In this document: positions 24,365-32,762 of the stretch, piece after piece | Layout of the letters: every line of letters begins with the position of its first letter | Position numbering within the stretch: the first letter of the stretch is position 1 | Source: Stackebrandtia nassauensis DSM 44728 | Lineage (GTDB): Bacteria; Actinomycetota; Actinomycetes; Mycobacteriales; Micromonosporaceae | Assembly: GCF_000024545.1 (NCBI RefSeq) | Contig: NC_013947.1 | Coordinates: 1,550,001-1,614,000 of the forward strand | Direction: 5' to 3' | Length of the DNA: 64,000 nt | Notes under the pieces: model-generated | Database searches by the model: none | Told to the model about the DNA's origin: nothing | Seen by the model: the letters and a program-made list of their open reading frames with translations, nothing else | Translations under genes and position numbers: made by a program

Positions 24365-25116
24365 ACAGTGCCGGAATCGTCGCGGGCGGCTGCTATCCCG
24401 ACGATCCACTCGGCACCAAGTTCCCGCAGCCCGTCGACGTCGAGGTCGACTGCGGTGTCTGGGATCTGCGGGCCAGCCCCGAACTGCTGACCCGGGCGGC
24501 GAGGTCCTGGCGCGAACACGGCGACTCCACCTCCGGTGCCGCCGAGGAGATCCACCGCTCCTGCCGGGAACTGCTGGACTCCGAACACCTCAAGGGCGAA
24601 CTGGCCGAACGCTTCGACACCTTCCAGTCCGAACTGATCGCCAAACTGGACCAGTACGAGGGCGTCGCGGAGCGGGTCGCCGAGCAGCTCGACGACGCGT
24701 CGGCCAGACTGCGCACCCACCAGGAAACCCTCGACGGTCTGCGGGCCGACATCCTGGCCAAGGTGCCCGGCCACGAGACCAACCGCGGCGACTCACCCCC
24801 GGGACCGCGCCCGCCCGTCATGAGCAGCGGACCCGTGGCGCCTCAGGTCACCGGTTGCGTCGCCCCGCCGCCGACCCACATCGTGTTCCAGGCTTCGTCC
24901 TTCGAGGACCTGCGCGCGATCGAGGACGCCAAGGCTGAGGCCAAACAGGTGCGCGCCGAGGTCGACCGCGTCAACGACGAGGTCCACAAGAAACTCGACG
25001 AGATCGCCCGCGACCTCGGCATGATGGGCCGCGACCTGGTGCCCCAGTATGGTTGCGGCACCGCCGAGGTCAACAACCGCGACCGTCGCCTGCCCGGCGG
25101 CTTCACAGCCGGTTGA
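24361..25116 (+). CDS. ESX-associated coiled-coil protein
   Basis: 251 residues. The first 150 residues are helical (LLTRAARSWREHGDSTSGAAEEI, then a long heptad-like stretch to LAKVPGHE), followed by a Pro-rich linker (residues 153-178), a second coiled coil (DAKAEAKQVRAEVDRVNDEVHKKL) and a Gly-rich end. Coupled by ATGA to the EspC-like gene. The 3' end overlaps the convergent gene by 14 bases. Likely a secretion partner; no catalytic motif is seen. Confidence 0.65.
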   Translation: MNSAGIVAGGCYPDDPLGTKFPQPVDVEVDCGVWDLRASPELLTRAARSWREHGDSTSGAAEEIHRSCRELLDSEHLKGELAERFDTFQSELIAKLDQYEGVAERVAEQLDDASARLRTHQETLDGLRADILAKVPGHETNRGDSPPGPRPPVMSSGPVAPQVTGCVAPPPTHIVFQASSFEDLRAIEDAKAEAKQVRAEVDRVNDEVHKKLDEIARDLGMMGRDLVPQYGCGTAEVNNRDRRLPGGFTAG

Positions 25117-25612
25117 GCCACTCGCCCTCACCGAGCTGGGCCAGCCGTGCGGCCAGCCGCTCGCGGGCGGCACGGTCCTTAGTGACCACAGCGTTGTAAA
25201 GCTCCAGATACGTGGTGGTGTCGCGGGTCGGGGTGTCGACCTCGTCCACTGGCGGCACCGTGACCGTGGGCCGGTTGCGTCCCTTGAGCCGCAGCCGCAC
25301 CGACAGCCGCCGGTTGTACCTGGTCCGCGCCAGGATCGCCTTGCGCAGCAGCAGTCTCGCCTCGGCGTGTTCCTCCTCCAGCATCGCCGCCCGCGCCACC
25401 ACGGCCATCGGGACGCTGCGGTTGCGGCACACGCCCGGACTGTCCAGCCACAGCTGCCGCAGCCGCTGGTAGTCGGCGGGATCGTGCGGCAGCGAGACGA
25501 ACTCCAGCCACAGCGCGTTGCGGCGCCAATTTCCGTCGCGAAGCTCGGCCTCCAGCCGCTTCGCGGCGGCCACCTGGTCCTCGGAGGGTGGGGTGATAAT
25601 CGCCTCGGTCAT
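25103..25612 (-). CDS. Hypothetical protein coupled to LicD-like gene
   Basis: 169 residues, strongly charged and Arg/Leu-rich, mostly helical, no signal or TM segment. Not recognised. Its start overlaps the stop of the LicD-like gene by ATGA, so the two proteins are produced together and may form a complex. The N-terminal QVAAAKRLEAELRDGNWRRNALWLEF resembles a TPR-like helix pair. Confidence 0.6.
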   Translation of the reverse strand: MTEAIITPPSEDQVAAAKRLEAELRDGNWRRNALWLEFVSLPHDPADYQRLRQLWLDSPGVCRNRSVPMAVVARAAMLEEEHAEARLLLRKAILARTRYNRRLSVRLRLKGRNRPTVTVPPVDEVDTPTRDTTTYLELYNAVVTKDRAARERLAARLAQLGEGEWLNRL

Positions 25613-26973
25613 CGGTTTCGTCCAATCAGGTCAGCCAGGTCGCTTTGCTCCGCCCGGCGCAGATCACCGGCGGCGGACCGCCGGTCGTGCGCGATCATCG
25701 CCTTGAAGGCCCGCCGCATGAAGTGCAGCCGGTGATACTCCGGCCAGTGCACCGTGCAGTTGGGCGCCTCCTCGGTGAACGAGTCGAACTCCGGGTTCGG
25801 CGTCCGCCAGTCCGCGTAGTTCTCGGTGAGGTACAGGTCCGGGTTACTCGGCAGCGGGATCGACAGCCCCTGGAACTCCCGCCGCTCGATCTTGAACGGC
25901 GTGTTCCACCACCGCACGAAAACCCCGTCGTGCCAAACGTACTCGCCCTCGTCGTAGTACCGGAAGAAGTCCACCGGACACCCGCCCCGGTGTCGCATGT
26001 GCACCTTCTTCGACAGCGGATGGGGATCCACCACGAACCGCGGATGCGCGGCCACCAACGCGGTCAACCGCTCGGGATCGAAGTCCTCGGCCCGGATCCC
26101 CACGTCAATGTCCCCGTCATCCGACAACGGCCGCCCCACCCGCTCGAACCCCAACGCGGTCCCGGCGGCGAAGAAGAACGGCACCCCCGCGTCGTCCAGC
26201 AGCTGCCGAATATCAGCGATCGCGTTCCAAGCCCCCCGCCCGGCCAACTTCGTCGAGTTGTGCACCGGCGCGGCGTCCCCCTCGTGCAGCTGCGTGATCG
26301 CGCGCCTGAACAACGCGATCCCCTCCTCCACCCGATGCCCCCTGGCAGCGGCGGTCGCCAACTGCCGCACCGACAACAACAACGCCTCCCGCTCATCCCG
26401 CCCGGCGATCCCCTCCCGCCAAGCGCGATACAACTGATCGAACTGAGCCCCCGAGATACAAGCCTTGGCAGCGGCCCACAACACCGAATTGGCCACGGGG
26501 AACCGCCGCACCATCTCCACGGCATTGCGATCAGCGGCATCATGATCCAAAGCGTGATACCCGTACTTCACCGTCTGAGCTGCCGACCCAGCAGCGGGCG
26601 GATCCAGCAACCGGGCATGCCGAGCCGCGGTCAACGCCTCCCCATAGCGATTGTGATAGGCGTGAAACTCGGCCCGCAGCTTCGCGGCATCAGCAGATTC
26701 CGGAAACCGCCGCTCCAACCGCTCCAACAGCGACTCGGCCTGCTCATCCAACCCGGTCCTAAAAGCGGCCCGTGCGGCCACAATGGCGGTCGAATGGTAG
26801 CGAACCGGAATTGCACCCAGTTTTCGCATAACGGCGGCAATATCATCCTGAGTGGAGTGGTCGCCGTGGTATTTCAGAACCGCGTAGGTCTTCAACGCAC
26901 TCGGCGGAAGTACCCGGTGGACGGGGTATCGCGCGATCGTACGGGCGGCGATGGCCCTCGGTCTCACCTGCAC
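25609..26973 (-). CDS. LicD-like nucleotidyltransferase/phosphotransferase with helical N-terminal domain
   Basis: 454 residues. Residues about 55-240 form TPR-like helical repeats. From about 255 a nucleotidyltransferase-fold domain appears: FAAGTALGFERVGRPLSDDGDIDVGI corresponds to the LicD/fukutin pattern G-T-x-L-G...D-D-D-I-D, and LPSNPDLYLTENYADW is a typical closing motif. LicD-type proteins transfer phosphocholine or phospho-sugars to cell-surface polymers. GTG start with AGGAGA six bases upstream. Codon choice is unusually rich in GGG for glycine. The substrate is unknown. Confidence 0.75.
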   Translation of the reverse strand: MQVRPRAIAARTIARYPVHRVLPPSALKTYAVLKYHGDHSTQDDIAAVMRKLGAIPVRYHSTAIVAARAAFRTGLDEQAESLLERLERRFPESADAAKLRAEFHAYHNRYGEALTAARHARLLDPPAAGSAAQTVKYGYHALDHDAADRNAVEMVRRFPVANSVLWAAAKACISGAQFDQLYRAWREGIAGRDEREALLLSVRQLATAAARGHRVEEGIALFRRAITQLHEGDAAPVHNSTKLAGRGAWNAIADIRQLLDDAGVPFFFAAGTALGFERVGRPLSDDGDIDVGIRAEDFDPERLTALVAAHPRFVVDPHPLSKKVHMRHRGGCPVDFFRYYDEGEYVWHDGVFVRWWNTPFKIERREFQGLSIPLPSNPDLYLTENYADWRTPNPEFDSFTEEAPNCTVHWPEYHRLHFMRRAFKAMIAHDRRSAAGDLRRAEQSDLADLIGRNR

Positions 26974-27358
26974 AACGGTCTCCTGTTTTCAGTTGGCTGA
27001 CGTGGGTACCCGAGTTAACTTAGCGCGTCAAATTGGGAGACCGTCGGATTTGCGGACGGTTGACGCAAACGCGCCATAGCCAGTAGGCAATATGGACGGA
27101 TGAGTTCTCGGCGTGTTTGTGGACGCAGTGTGACCGAAGTCCGTATTTCCCCCTCCCTTGAGGACGGTAAGAGCCCTGAAAACAGCCGTTGATATGACAA
27201 CCCAATACCGGATCGGCGCGAGCTCCCACCCGATAAGCCGAAACGGCAGGGCCATAGGTCACGGAAAAGTCAGGCTGCCTGGCGAGCGGGAAACGTCCCG
27301 GCGAGCGGGCTGCGAGCGGCCTCAGGAGGCGAACCTTCGCGGGGCGCGCTCGTTCGGG
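26974..27358. other. AT-richer intergenic region
   Basis: 385 bases between the divergently spaced starts/stops of the LicD-like and AfsR-like genes (both minus strand). The left 290 bases are visibly lower in GC than the genes to the left. Short open frames occur but have no start signals or homology. It holds one compound hairpin (27025-27066) and the promoter for the LicD-like gene. GC rises abruptly near 27262. Nothing else recognised. Confidence 0.6.
27025..27066 (-). terminator. Compound hairpin downstream of AfsR-like gene
   Basis: Outer arms GCGTCAA and TTGACGC flank inner arms ACCGTC and GACGGT with a 9-base loop. It could end the minus-strand AfsR-like transcript, which stops about 290 bases before it, or form a leader structure for the LicD-like gene. 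Role uncertain. Confidence 0.35.
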
Positions 27359-30300
27359 TCAGGGATGCGTGGGGAGGGCGGCGAGCTTGGCGCGGAGCTT
27401 GGGGGCTTCGGGGACGTCGAGGTCGGTGAAGATGGCGAGGGCTTCGGTCCAGCAGTCGCGGGCGGCGGCGGGGTCGTTGTTGCCTTGGTGGGCTTCGCCC
27501 AGGGCGTCCAGGGAGCGGGCTAGGCGGAGTGGATCTTGGTTGCTCGTGCGAAAGATCTGGCAAGCCAGTTCACCGTGCGCCCTTGCTTGCTCGAATTCCC
27601 TAGCTGCGCAGTGAACTCGACAAAGGATTCGTGCTTGAGTTCCGTTCAAAGCGTTACTTGACCGATTCGAGTCAATGAGTGTGTTGGTCATAGCCAGATG
27701 CTTTCTTGCCCTGGGTACGTCACCTATATCGAGCTGCAATTCTGCAACTTTCTGCAGTGCATCAATTTGCATTCCCACCCGATGTTCGTCACGGAAGATT
27801 TGTAGCGCGCTTCCCAAGTAGCTCAACGCTTCCTGAGGCTTACATTTTACGTGAAGTGCTTGGCCAATGAACAGCATCGCCATGGCTTCGATTCTTGTTG
27901 CTCCAATTTCGCGCGAGATGGCCAGAGATTGGTGCGAAACGGCAAGGACGTCATCGTATTTACCAGCGTCGCAATATAGATTCCCTAGTGACATGAGTAT
28001 GGATGCCAAGAGGTTCGGTTTTTGGTTCTTTGTGGCAATGTGACGTGCATGAAGCAAATGACTTTCAGCTTCATCATACCTTCCCATTCCTCGGCAGGCT
28101 CTTCCCAAGTTGGAGGCACGGATCATCATTCGCTGTTGATCATTGTTCTTCTCGGCAATTTGAAGCGCTTGTCGCAGGTATTGTTCGGCTTCAAAGTATT
28201 CACCATAGCCATAGAGAAGCCTGCCAAGGTTACCGAGGATCTGGCCATGAAGATCTTCGTCTTCCGTTTGGGATAGTAGAGATGCTGCGGTTCTGGAAGT
28301 CTCAAGCGCGGCCGTAGTGTCTCCCCCCGCATCGTATATTCCTGCAAGGGAGTTAAGTATGCTTAGCTTGGCCACTATGTTGCGATCTTGTTCTTCAGTT
28401 TGAAGAGCGCTTTCCGCGATCTGGCGAGCTATGTCTGTATTGGCTCCTTCGTTCGCAAAACGCGCAAGCTCTCTCACTAGAATCCACAGTTCGCCATGGT
28501 GTTGAAAAGCCGCGCACGCCGCGACGACATTGTTAAACTCGTGAAAGCGAGGTTTGGATGAGTCGCCGTACCAATTGACAAGTCGGCCTACGGCGTCGTT
28601 GCGAGCTTGCTCCGGAAGTCTCACGGATGCAAGAGTCTGTGTGTATTCGCGCACGAGGTCGTGAAATCGGAAACGACCTGCTTGAGGTTGTTCAAGCAAA
28701 TGAGCTGACTGTAGTTCTTGGAATGCAGACTGGACCGTGGTTTCTGAGGTCTTCGTAATTGCCGCGGCGAGGGAGGATGTGAAGTCGTCTCCAGGAATAA
28801 CGCCCAAGTATTGGAAGACGCTTTGCGAGGCATCACTTAGCGCGCTATACGAAAGATTGAAGACGGCGGTGAGATTTGTGGTGTTGTCGCCTTCAATACT
28901 TAGCTGCGATAGCCGCGAACCACCTTCAAGCTCGTTTGCAAGCTGTGCGAGTGACTTATTCGGATATTGAATGAGGTTTGCGGCCACCACCCTCAGCGCC
29001 AACGGTAGTTGCCCACATAGTGCACACACGCGACGAGTCGACTCGATGTCCTCCAGCGCACGTGGGCCGAGAATGTTCGTGAACAAGTCAAGAGATTCGT
29101 TGGGGCTCAGAGTATCCAGATTCACGTGCTCTGCGCCGTGAGTGGTGGCGAGGCTGGCTAGTCGGTTTCTGCTGGTAACAAGCGCCAGGCTTCCGGACCC
29201 TTCGGGCAACAACTGCCCGACCTGTTCGGGCGAGCGTGCGTTGTCCAACACCACCAGCATGCGTTTGTCAGCCAACAACGACCGGTAAAGACCAGCGGCT
29301 TCCTCCAGATCGGAAGGAATGGTGTTGGCGGGTTGTCCCAATGTTCGCAGCAACCGAGAAATCGCCTCATGCGGAGTCAAGGGTTTGCGTTCATCGAATC
29401 CCCGCAGGTTGATGTACAACTGCCCGTCCGGAAAGTTCTCCCGCCTCGCATGGCCCCAGTGAACGGCCAGCGCGGTCTTGCCTACTCCGCCGATTCCTGT
29501 GATCGCAGTGACGATCCCCGTACGCACCCCACTGTCCCGCAAGCGGTCAAGAGCTGCCAGATGCGCATTACGACCGGTGAACGTCGCGACGTCCGTAGGC
29601 AACTGAGCGGGAACAGGGCTCTGAGGCTTGGCTGCGGACACGGCGGTGCCTTGCCGCGAAGCACTGTCCAGCAAGGAATTGGAGGATGCTGGCTGAGGGA
29701 GAAGCACTGGGTCGTCCTGCACTATCCGGACGTGTAGATTCATGAGCTCGGTTCCAGGGTCGAGTCCCAGCTCATCGGCGTAAGCTTTACGGAATCCATC
29801 GAAAAGGCGCAATGCTTCCGGGGTGCGATGCGCTTGGTGAAGGGCATGCATCAACCGAGCAGTAAGCCGCTGTCGTAGAGGGTGCTCGCCAACAAGTTTC
29901 TGAAGTTTGGGGATGACGCGTTCGGGTTCACCGAGTACCAACGCAGCTTGGGCGTATTCCTCGTAGGTGGACAGATACATGTCATTCAGGCGAGCGGCGG
30001 CAGAGTCCACAACCTGGCCCTTGAATCCGCTCAGTGCTGGGCCGCGCCATAGCGCCAAGGCGGTACGAAAGCCATCGAAGCCTTCTTGCCACCTGCCGGT
30101 TTCTATAAGTTGCCGAGCTTTTCGCGTTGCCGATTCGAATCGGCGCAGGTCGAGATTTTCTTCAGCGATGTTGATGCGGTACTCCTGGCCAACCTGCTGA
30201 ACGAGGCCGGGGTGAAAGACCTCCAGTTGTCGTCGCAGTGCCGCTACGGCGTTTTGTACCTGCCGTCGTGCTGTCACTGGGGGATCGTCGTTCCAAAGCA

Positions 30301-30442
30301 GGTCTACCAGCCACGGCAACGACACTGTTCGTCCAGTGCTCAACAGCAAGCCGGCAAGGATCTTTGGATGCAATCGACCTGTGATCTTGATTCGCTCGGA
30401 ACCGTTCCAAACCTCAAGCGCGCCAAGAATCCGAAAGTCCAC
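27359..30442 (-). CDS. AfsR/SARP-family regulator (SARP-NB-ARC-TPR)
   Basis: 1027 residues. Residues 1-95: OmpR-like SARP DNA-binding domain (GALEVWNGSERIKI, LLWNDDPPVTARRQVQN). 95-245: bacterial transcriptional activation domain ending LGLDPGTEL. About 285-570: NB-ARC ATPase with Walker A GIGGVGKTA (316-324), Walker B MLVVLDNA and CGQLPLAL. 690-1020: TPR repeats (e.g. LGNLGRLLYGYGEYFEAEQYLRQAL). Such proteins activate secondary-metabolite or developmental genes. The central and 3'-central coding region has far lower GC than the chromosome while the last 180 bases are GC-rich. GTG start, 16 bases after msrA, so possibly co-transcribed with it. Target genes are not apparent. Confidence 0.9.
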   Translation of the reverse strand: MDFRILGALEVWNGSERIKITGRLHPKILAGLLLSTGRTVSLPWLVDLLWNDDPPVTARRQVQNAVAALRRQLEVFHPGLVQQVGQEYRINIAEENLDLRRFESATRKARQLIETGRWQEGFDGFRTALALWRGPALSGFKGQVVDSAAARLNDMYLSTYEEYAQAALVLGEPERVIPKLQKLVGEHPLRQRLTARLMHALHQAHRTPEALRLFDGFRKAYADELGLDPGTELMNLHVRIVQDDPVLLPQPASSNSLLDSASRQGTAVSAAKPQSPVPAQLPTDVATFTGRNAHLAALDRLRDSGVRTGIVTAITGIGGVGKTALAVHWGHARRENFPDGQLYINLRGFDERKPLTPHEAISRLLRTLGQPANTIPSDLEEAAGLYRSLLADKRMLVVLDNARSPEQVGQLLPEGSGSLALVTSRNRLASLATTHGAEHVNLDTLSPNESLDLFTNILGPRALEDIESTRRVCALCGQLPLALRVVAANLIQYPNKSLAQLANELEGGSRLSQLSIEGDNTTNLTAVFNLSYSALSDASQSVFQYLGVIPGDDFTSSLAAAITKTSETTVQSAFQELQSAHLLEQPQAGRFRFHDLVREYTQTLASVRLPEQARNDAVGRLVNWYGDSSKPRFHEFNNVVAACAAFQHHGELWILVRELARFANEGANTDIARQIAESALQTEEQDRNIVAKLSILNSLAGIYDAGGDTTAALETSRTAASLLSQTEDEDLHGQILGNLGRLLYGYGEYFEAEQYLRQALQIAEKNNDQQRMMIRASNLGRACRGMGRYDEAESHLLHARHIATKNQKPNLLASILMSLGNLYCDAGKYDDVLAVSHQSLAISREIGATRIEAMAMLFIGQALHVKCKPQEALSYLGSALQIFRDEHRVGMQIDALQKVAELQLDIGDVPRARKHLAMTNTLIDSNRSSNALNGTQARILCRVHCAAREFEQARAHGELACQIFRTSNQDPLRLARSLDALGEAHQGNNDPAAARDCWTEALAIFTDLDVPEAPKLRAKLAALPTHP

Positions 30443-30458
30443 GGCGTAACTCTGTCAC

Positions 30459-31034
30459 CTACCGGGCGACACCAATAGGACAGCTCATCCCGTTCGGTCC
30501 GTGATTGCAGTATCCATTCGGATTCTTGTCGAGGTACTGCTGGTGGTAATCCTCCGCGAGGAAGTAGTTCGGCAGCGGCTGGATCTCAGTCGTGATCGGC
30601 CCTAGCCCAGCGGCCGTCACCACCGGCTGAAACGCTTCCCGCGATTCCTCCGCCGTCTTCAACTGCTGCTCGGAAGTCGTGTAGATCACCGACCGGTACT
30701 GAGTTCCGATGTCGTTGCCCTGCCGGTTCCCCTGTGTTGGGTCGTGGTTCTCCCAGAACGTCTTCAGCAGCGTTTCGTAACTGACCTTCGCCGGGTCGTA
30801 AACCACCTGCACTACCTCGGCGTGCCCCGTCGTCCCGGTACAAACCATCTCGTAACTCGGCGGACTGTCGCTGCCCCCGCTGTAACCCACTGAAGTCGTA
30901 TAGACCCCGTCCAAACGCCAGAACAATCGCTCCGCACCCCAGAAACAGCCCATTCCGAAGACGGCAACTTCGTGCCCAGCGGGCACCGGCCCGTCGATTG
31001 CGGTGTTCAACACGGTGTGGACGTTGTCACTCAT
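30459..31034 (-). CDS. msrA: Peptide methionine sulfoxide reductase A
   Basis: 191 residues. Reduces methionine S-sulfoxide in proteins. The catalytic motif GCFWGAE (C30) is intact, with the family marks [40 protein letters not shown], and a C-terminal Cys pair region ([12 protein letters not shown]) suited to disulfide recycling. GC is moderately below the window average. Followed at 16 bases by the AfsR-like gene on the same strand. Confidence 0.95.
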   Translation of the reverse strand: MSDNVHTVLNTAIDGPVPAGHEVAVFGMGCFWGAERLFWRLDGVYTTSVGYSGGSDSPPSYEMVCTGTTGHAEVVQVVYDPAKVSYETLLKTFWENHDPTQGNRQGNDIGTQYRSVIYTTSEQQLKTAEESREAFQPVVTAAGLGPITTEIQPLPNYFLAEDYHQQYLDKNPNGYCNHGPNGMSCPIGVAR

Positions 31035-31063
31035 GCCCTCCAGTATGCGTCGGACACAAAAGT

Positions 31064-31092
31064 GGCGGGCCCGGATTCAATCCGGGCCCGCC
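31064..31092. terminator. Intrinsic terminator
   Basis: GGCGGGCCCGGA and TCCGGGCCCGCC form a 12-bp stem with a TTCAA loop (two further A-T pairs possible). It lies 47 bases downstream of the small calcium-loop gene and 30 bases upstream of the msrA start, so it ends the former. Confidence 0.75.
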
Positions 31093-31138
31093 TAGCCGCG
31101 AGCGATGCCCAACGCTCCGGCGTGTTAATCAAGCTGAA

Positions 31139-31411
31139 CTAGATGGCACCCTGTTCGTCGATGGTGCCGTCGTAGTTGGTGTCGCTCATCGCCGAGTCCT
31201 GTTCACCGTCTCCGTCGGAGTCGTACTGGACGTGGTCGTAGACACCGTCGTCGTTCTGGTCGAAGCCCGAGACGTCGTTGCCGCCGTCCGTGTTCAGGTC
31301 GACGTCAACCTGGTCGTAAACACCATCGTTGTTGTCGTCGTAACCGTAAGCGGTGTCGTCCTCAACGCCGTCGCCGTCGAAGTCTCCGGTGGCAATGTCC
31401 GGTTCAGTCAT
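31139..31411 (-). CDS. Very acidic small protein with calcium-loop repeats
   Basis: 90 residues; about one third is Asp or Asn, with very few basic residues. Repeats of the EF-hand/dockerin-like loop D-x-[DN]-x-D-G occur: DFDGDGVED, DDNNDGVYD, DLNTDGGND, DQNDDGVYD, DSDGDGEQD, DTNYDGTID. Spacing is about 10-16 residues. There is no signal peptide, TM or Cys. GAGGATC lies ahead of the ATG, and a strong terminator follows, so it is a stand-alone gene. Likely binds calcium; role unknown (sensor, buffer, or surface protein exported by a non-Sec route). Confidence 0.7.
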   Translation of the reverse strand: MTEPDIATGDFDGDGVEDDTAYGYDDNNDGVYDQVDVDLNTDGGNDVSGFDQNDDGVYDHVQYDSDGDGEQDSAMSDTNYDGTIDEQGAI

Positions 31412-31607
31412 TTCTGTGATCCTCTACCCAGTTGTTGTTGTGTCTTTAGGTTGTTTAACCCCTTGAACGCTTACGACCATACGAGGCCGCGGCGGGTCAT
31501 TGAATCACAGATTCGTGCCACCGTCACCCCCTAGGACCTGCGGTAACTCCGAGTGCACCCTCGGTGGCCGCTATCCACGCCAGTCGTCCTTAAGCGTCAG
31601 TTAGCGT

Positions 31608-32762
31608 ATGCCCATGACCAAGGACTTTCCGGGCTTTTCCACGCGCGCCATTCACGCCGGACAGGAGGCCGACCCCCGCACGGGCGCGGTCGTGCCCCCG
31701 ATCTACGCCACCTCCACCTACAAGCAGGACGGCGTGGGCGGCATGCGCGAGGGCTACGAATACAGCCGCACCAAGAACCCGACCAGGCGAGCTCTCGAGG
31801 AATGCCTTGCGGCACTTGAGGAAGGGCGTCACGGCTTCGCCTTCGCCTCCGGTATGGCCGCCGAGGACACCCTGTTGCGTACCGTGTGCCAGCCCGGCGA
31901 TCACGTCGTGATCCCTGGCGATGCGTATGGCGGGACGTTCCGGCTGTTCGACAAGGTCGCGACCCGTTGGGGGCTGAACTACACGCCCGCGAAGTCCTCG
32001 GACGTCGATGGGGTGCTGGCCGCGATCACGCCGAACACGAAGATCGTGTGGGTCGAGACGCCGACCAACCCGCTGCTCAACATCACCGACATCGCCGCTG
32101 TGGCCGCTGTCGCGCATCAGGCGGGGGCGATTTTGGTTGTGGACAACACTTTCGCGTCGCCGTATTTGCAGCAGCCGTTGGTGCTTGGGGCGGATGTGGT
32201 GGTTCATTCGACGACGAAGTACGTGGGCGGGCATTCGGATGTGGTGGGGGGCGCGTTGGTGGTCAACGACGATGTGTTGGCCGAGGGTTTGGCGTTCCAC
32301 TCGAACTCGATGGGGGCGATTTCGGGGCCGTTCGACGCCTGGTTGACGTTGCGCGGGGCGAAGACCTTGGGGGTTCGGATGGATCGGCACTGTGACAATG
32401 CCGAGAAGATCGTGGGGTGGCTGGGCCAGCGGGAGGAGGTCGCGGAGATCTTCTACCCGGGGTTGGAGACGCATCCCGGGCATGACATCGCGGTGAAGCA
32501 GATGCGGCGGTTCGGCGGGATGGTGAGTTTCCGGATGGCGGACGGTGAGGATGCCGCGCTGCGGGTGTGCAACAGCGCTGAGTTGTTCACGTTGGGGGAG
32601 TCGTTGGGTGGGGTGGAGTCGCTCATCGAGCATCCCGGGCGGATGACGCATGCCTCGGCGGCGGGTTCGCCGTTGGAGGTGCCGTCGGATCTGGTGCGGT
32701 TGTCGGTGGGGATCGAGGATGTCGAGGACCTCATCGCTGATTTGGCGCGGGCGTTCGGGTGA
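31608..32762 (+). CDS. metB: Cystathionine gamma-synthase
   Basis: 384 residues (382 from the second ATG, 31614). A PLP enzyme that joins O-acyl-homoserine and cysteine in methionine synthesis. Marks: TRAIHAGQ at the N-terminus, YATSTYKQDGVGG, YEYSRTKNPTR, and the PLP lysine in HSTTKYVGGHSD (K204). The actinobacterial DGVGG form favours MetB over lyases, though gamma-lyase activity cannot be excluded. No clear ribosome site. Its stop overlaps the GTG start of the next gene (GTGA). From about 32100 the codons become rich in GGG, GCG and TTG. Confidence 0.92.
   Translation: MPMTKDFPGFSTRAIHAGQEADPRTGAVVPPIYATSTYKQDGVGGMREGYEYSRTKNPTRRALEECLAALEEGRHGFAFASGMAAEDTLLRTVCQPGDHVVIPGDAYGGTFRLFDKVATRWGLNYTPAKSSDVDGVLAAITPNTKIVWVETPTNPLLNITDIAAVAAVAHQAGAILVVDNTFASPYLQQPLVLGADVVVHSTTKYVGGHSDVVGGALVVNDDVLAEGLAFHSNSMGAISGPFDAWLTLRGAKTLGVRMDRHCDNAEKIVGWLGQREEVAEIFYPGLETHPGHDIAVKQMRRFGGMVSFRMADGEDAALRVCNSAELFTLGESLGGVESLIEHPGRMTHASAAGSPLEVPSDLVRLSVGIEDVEDLIADLARAFG

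Noticed and set aside
27015-27262. Short minus-strand open frames of 61-80 codons in the intergenic region
   Set aside because: No ribosome sites, no homology, overlapping alternatives in several frames; lower GC makes such frames less likely to be chance-long but still unsupported.
31139-31411. Dockerin of a cellulosome
   Set aside because: Loops resemble dockerin/EF-hand loops, but there is no signal peptide, no paired 22-residue dockerin layout and no cohesin or glycoside hydrolase nearby.
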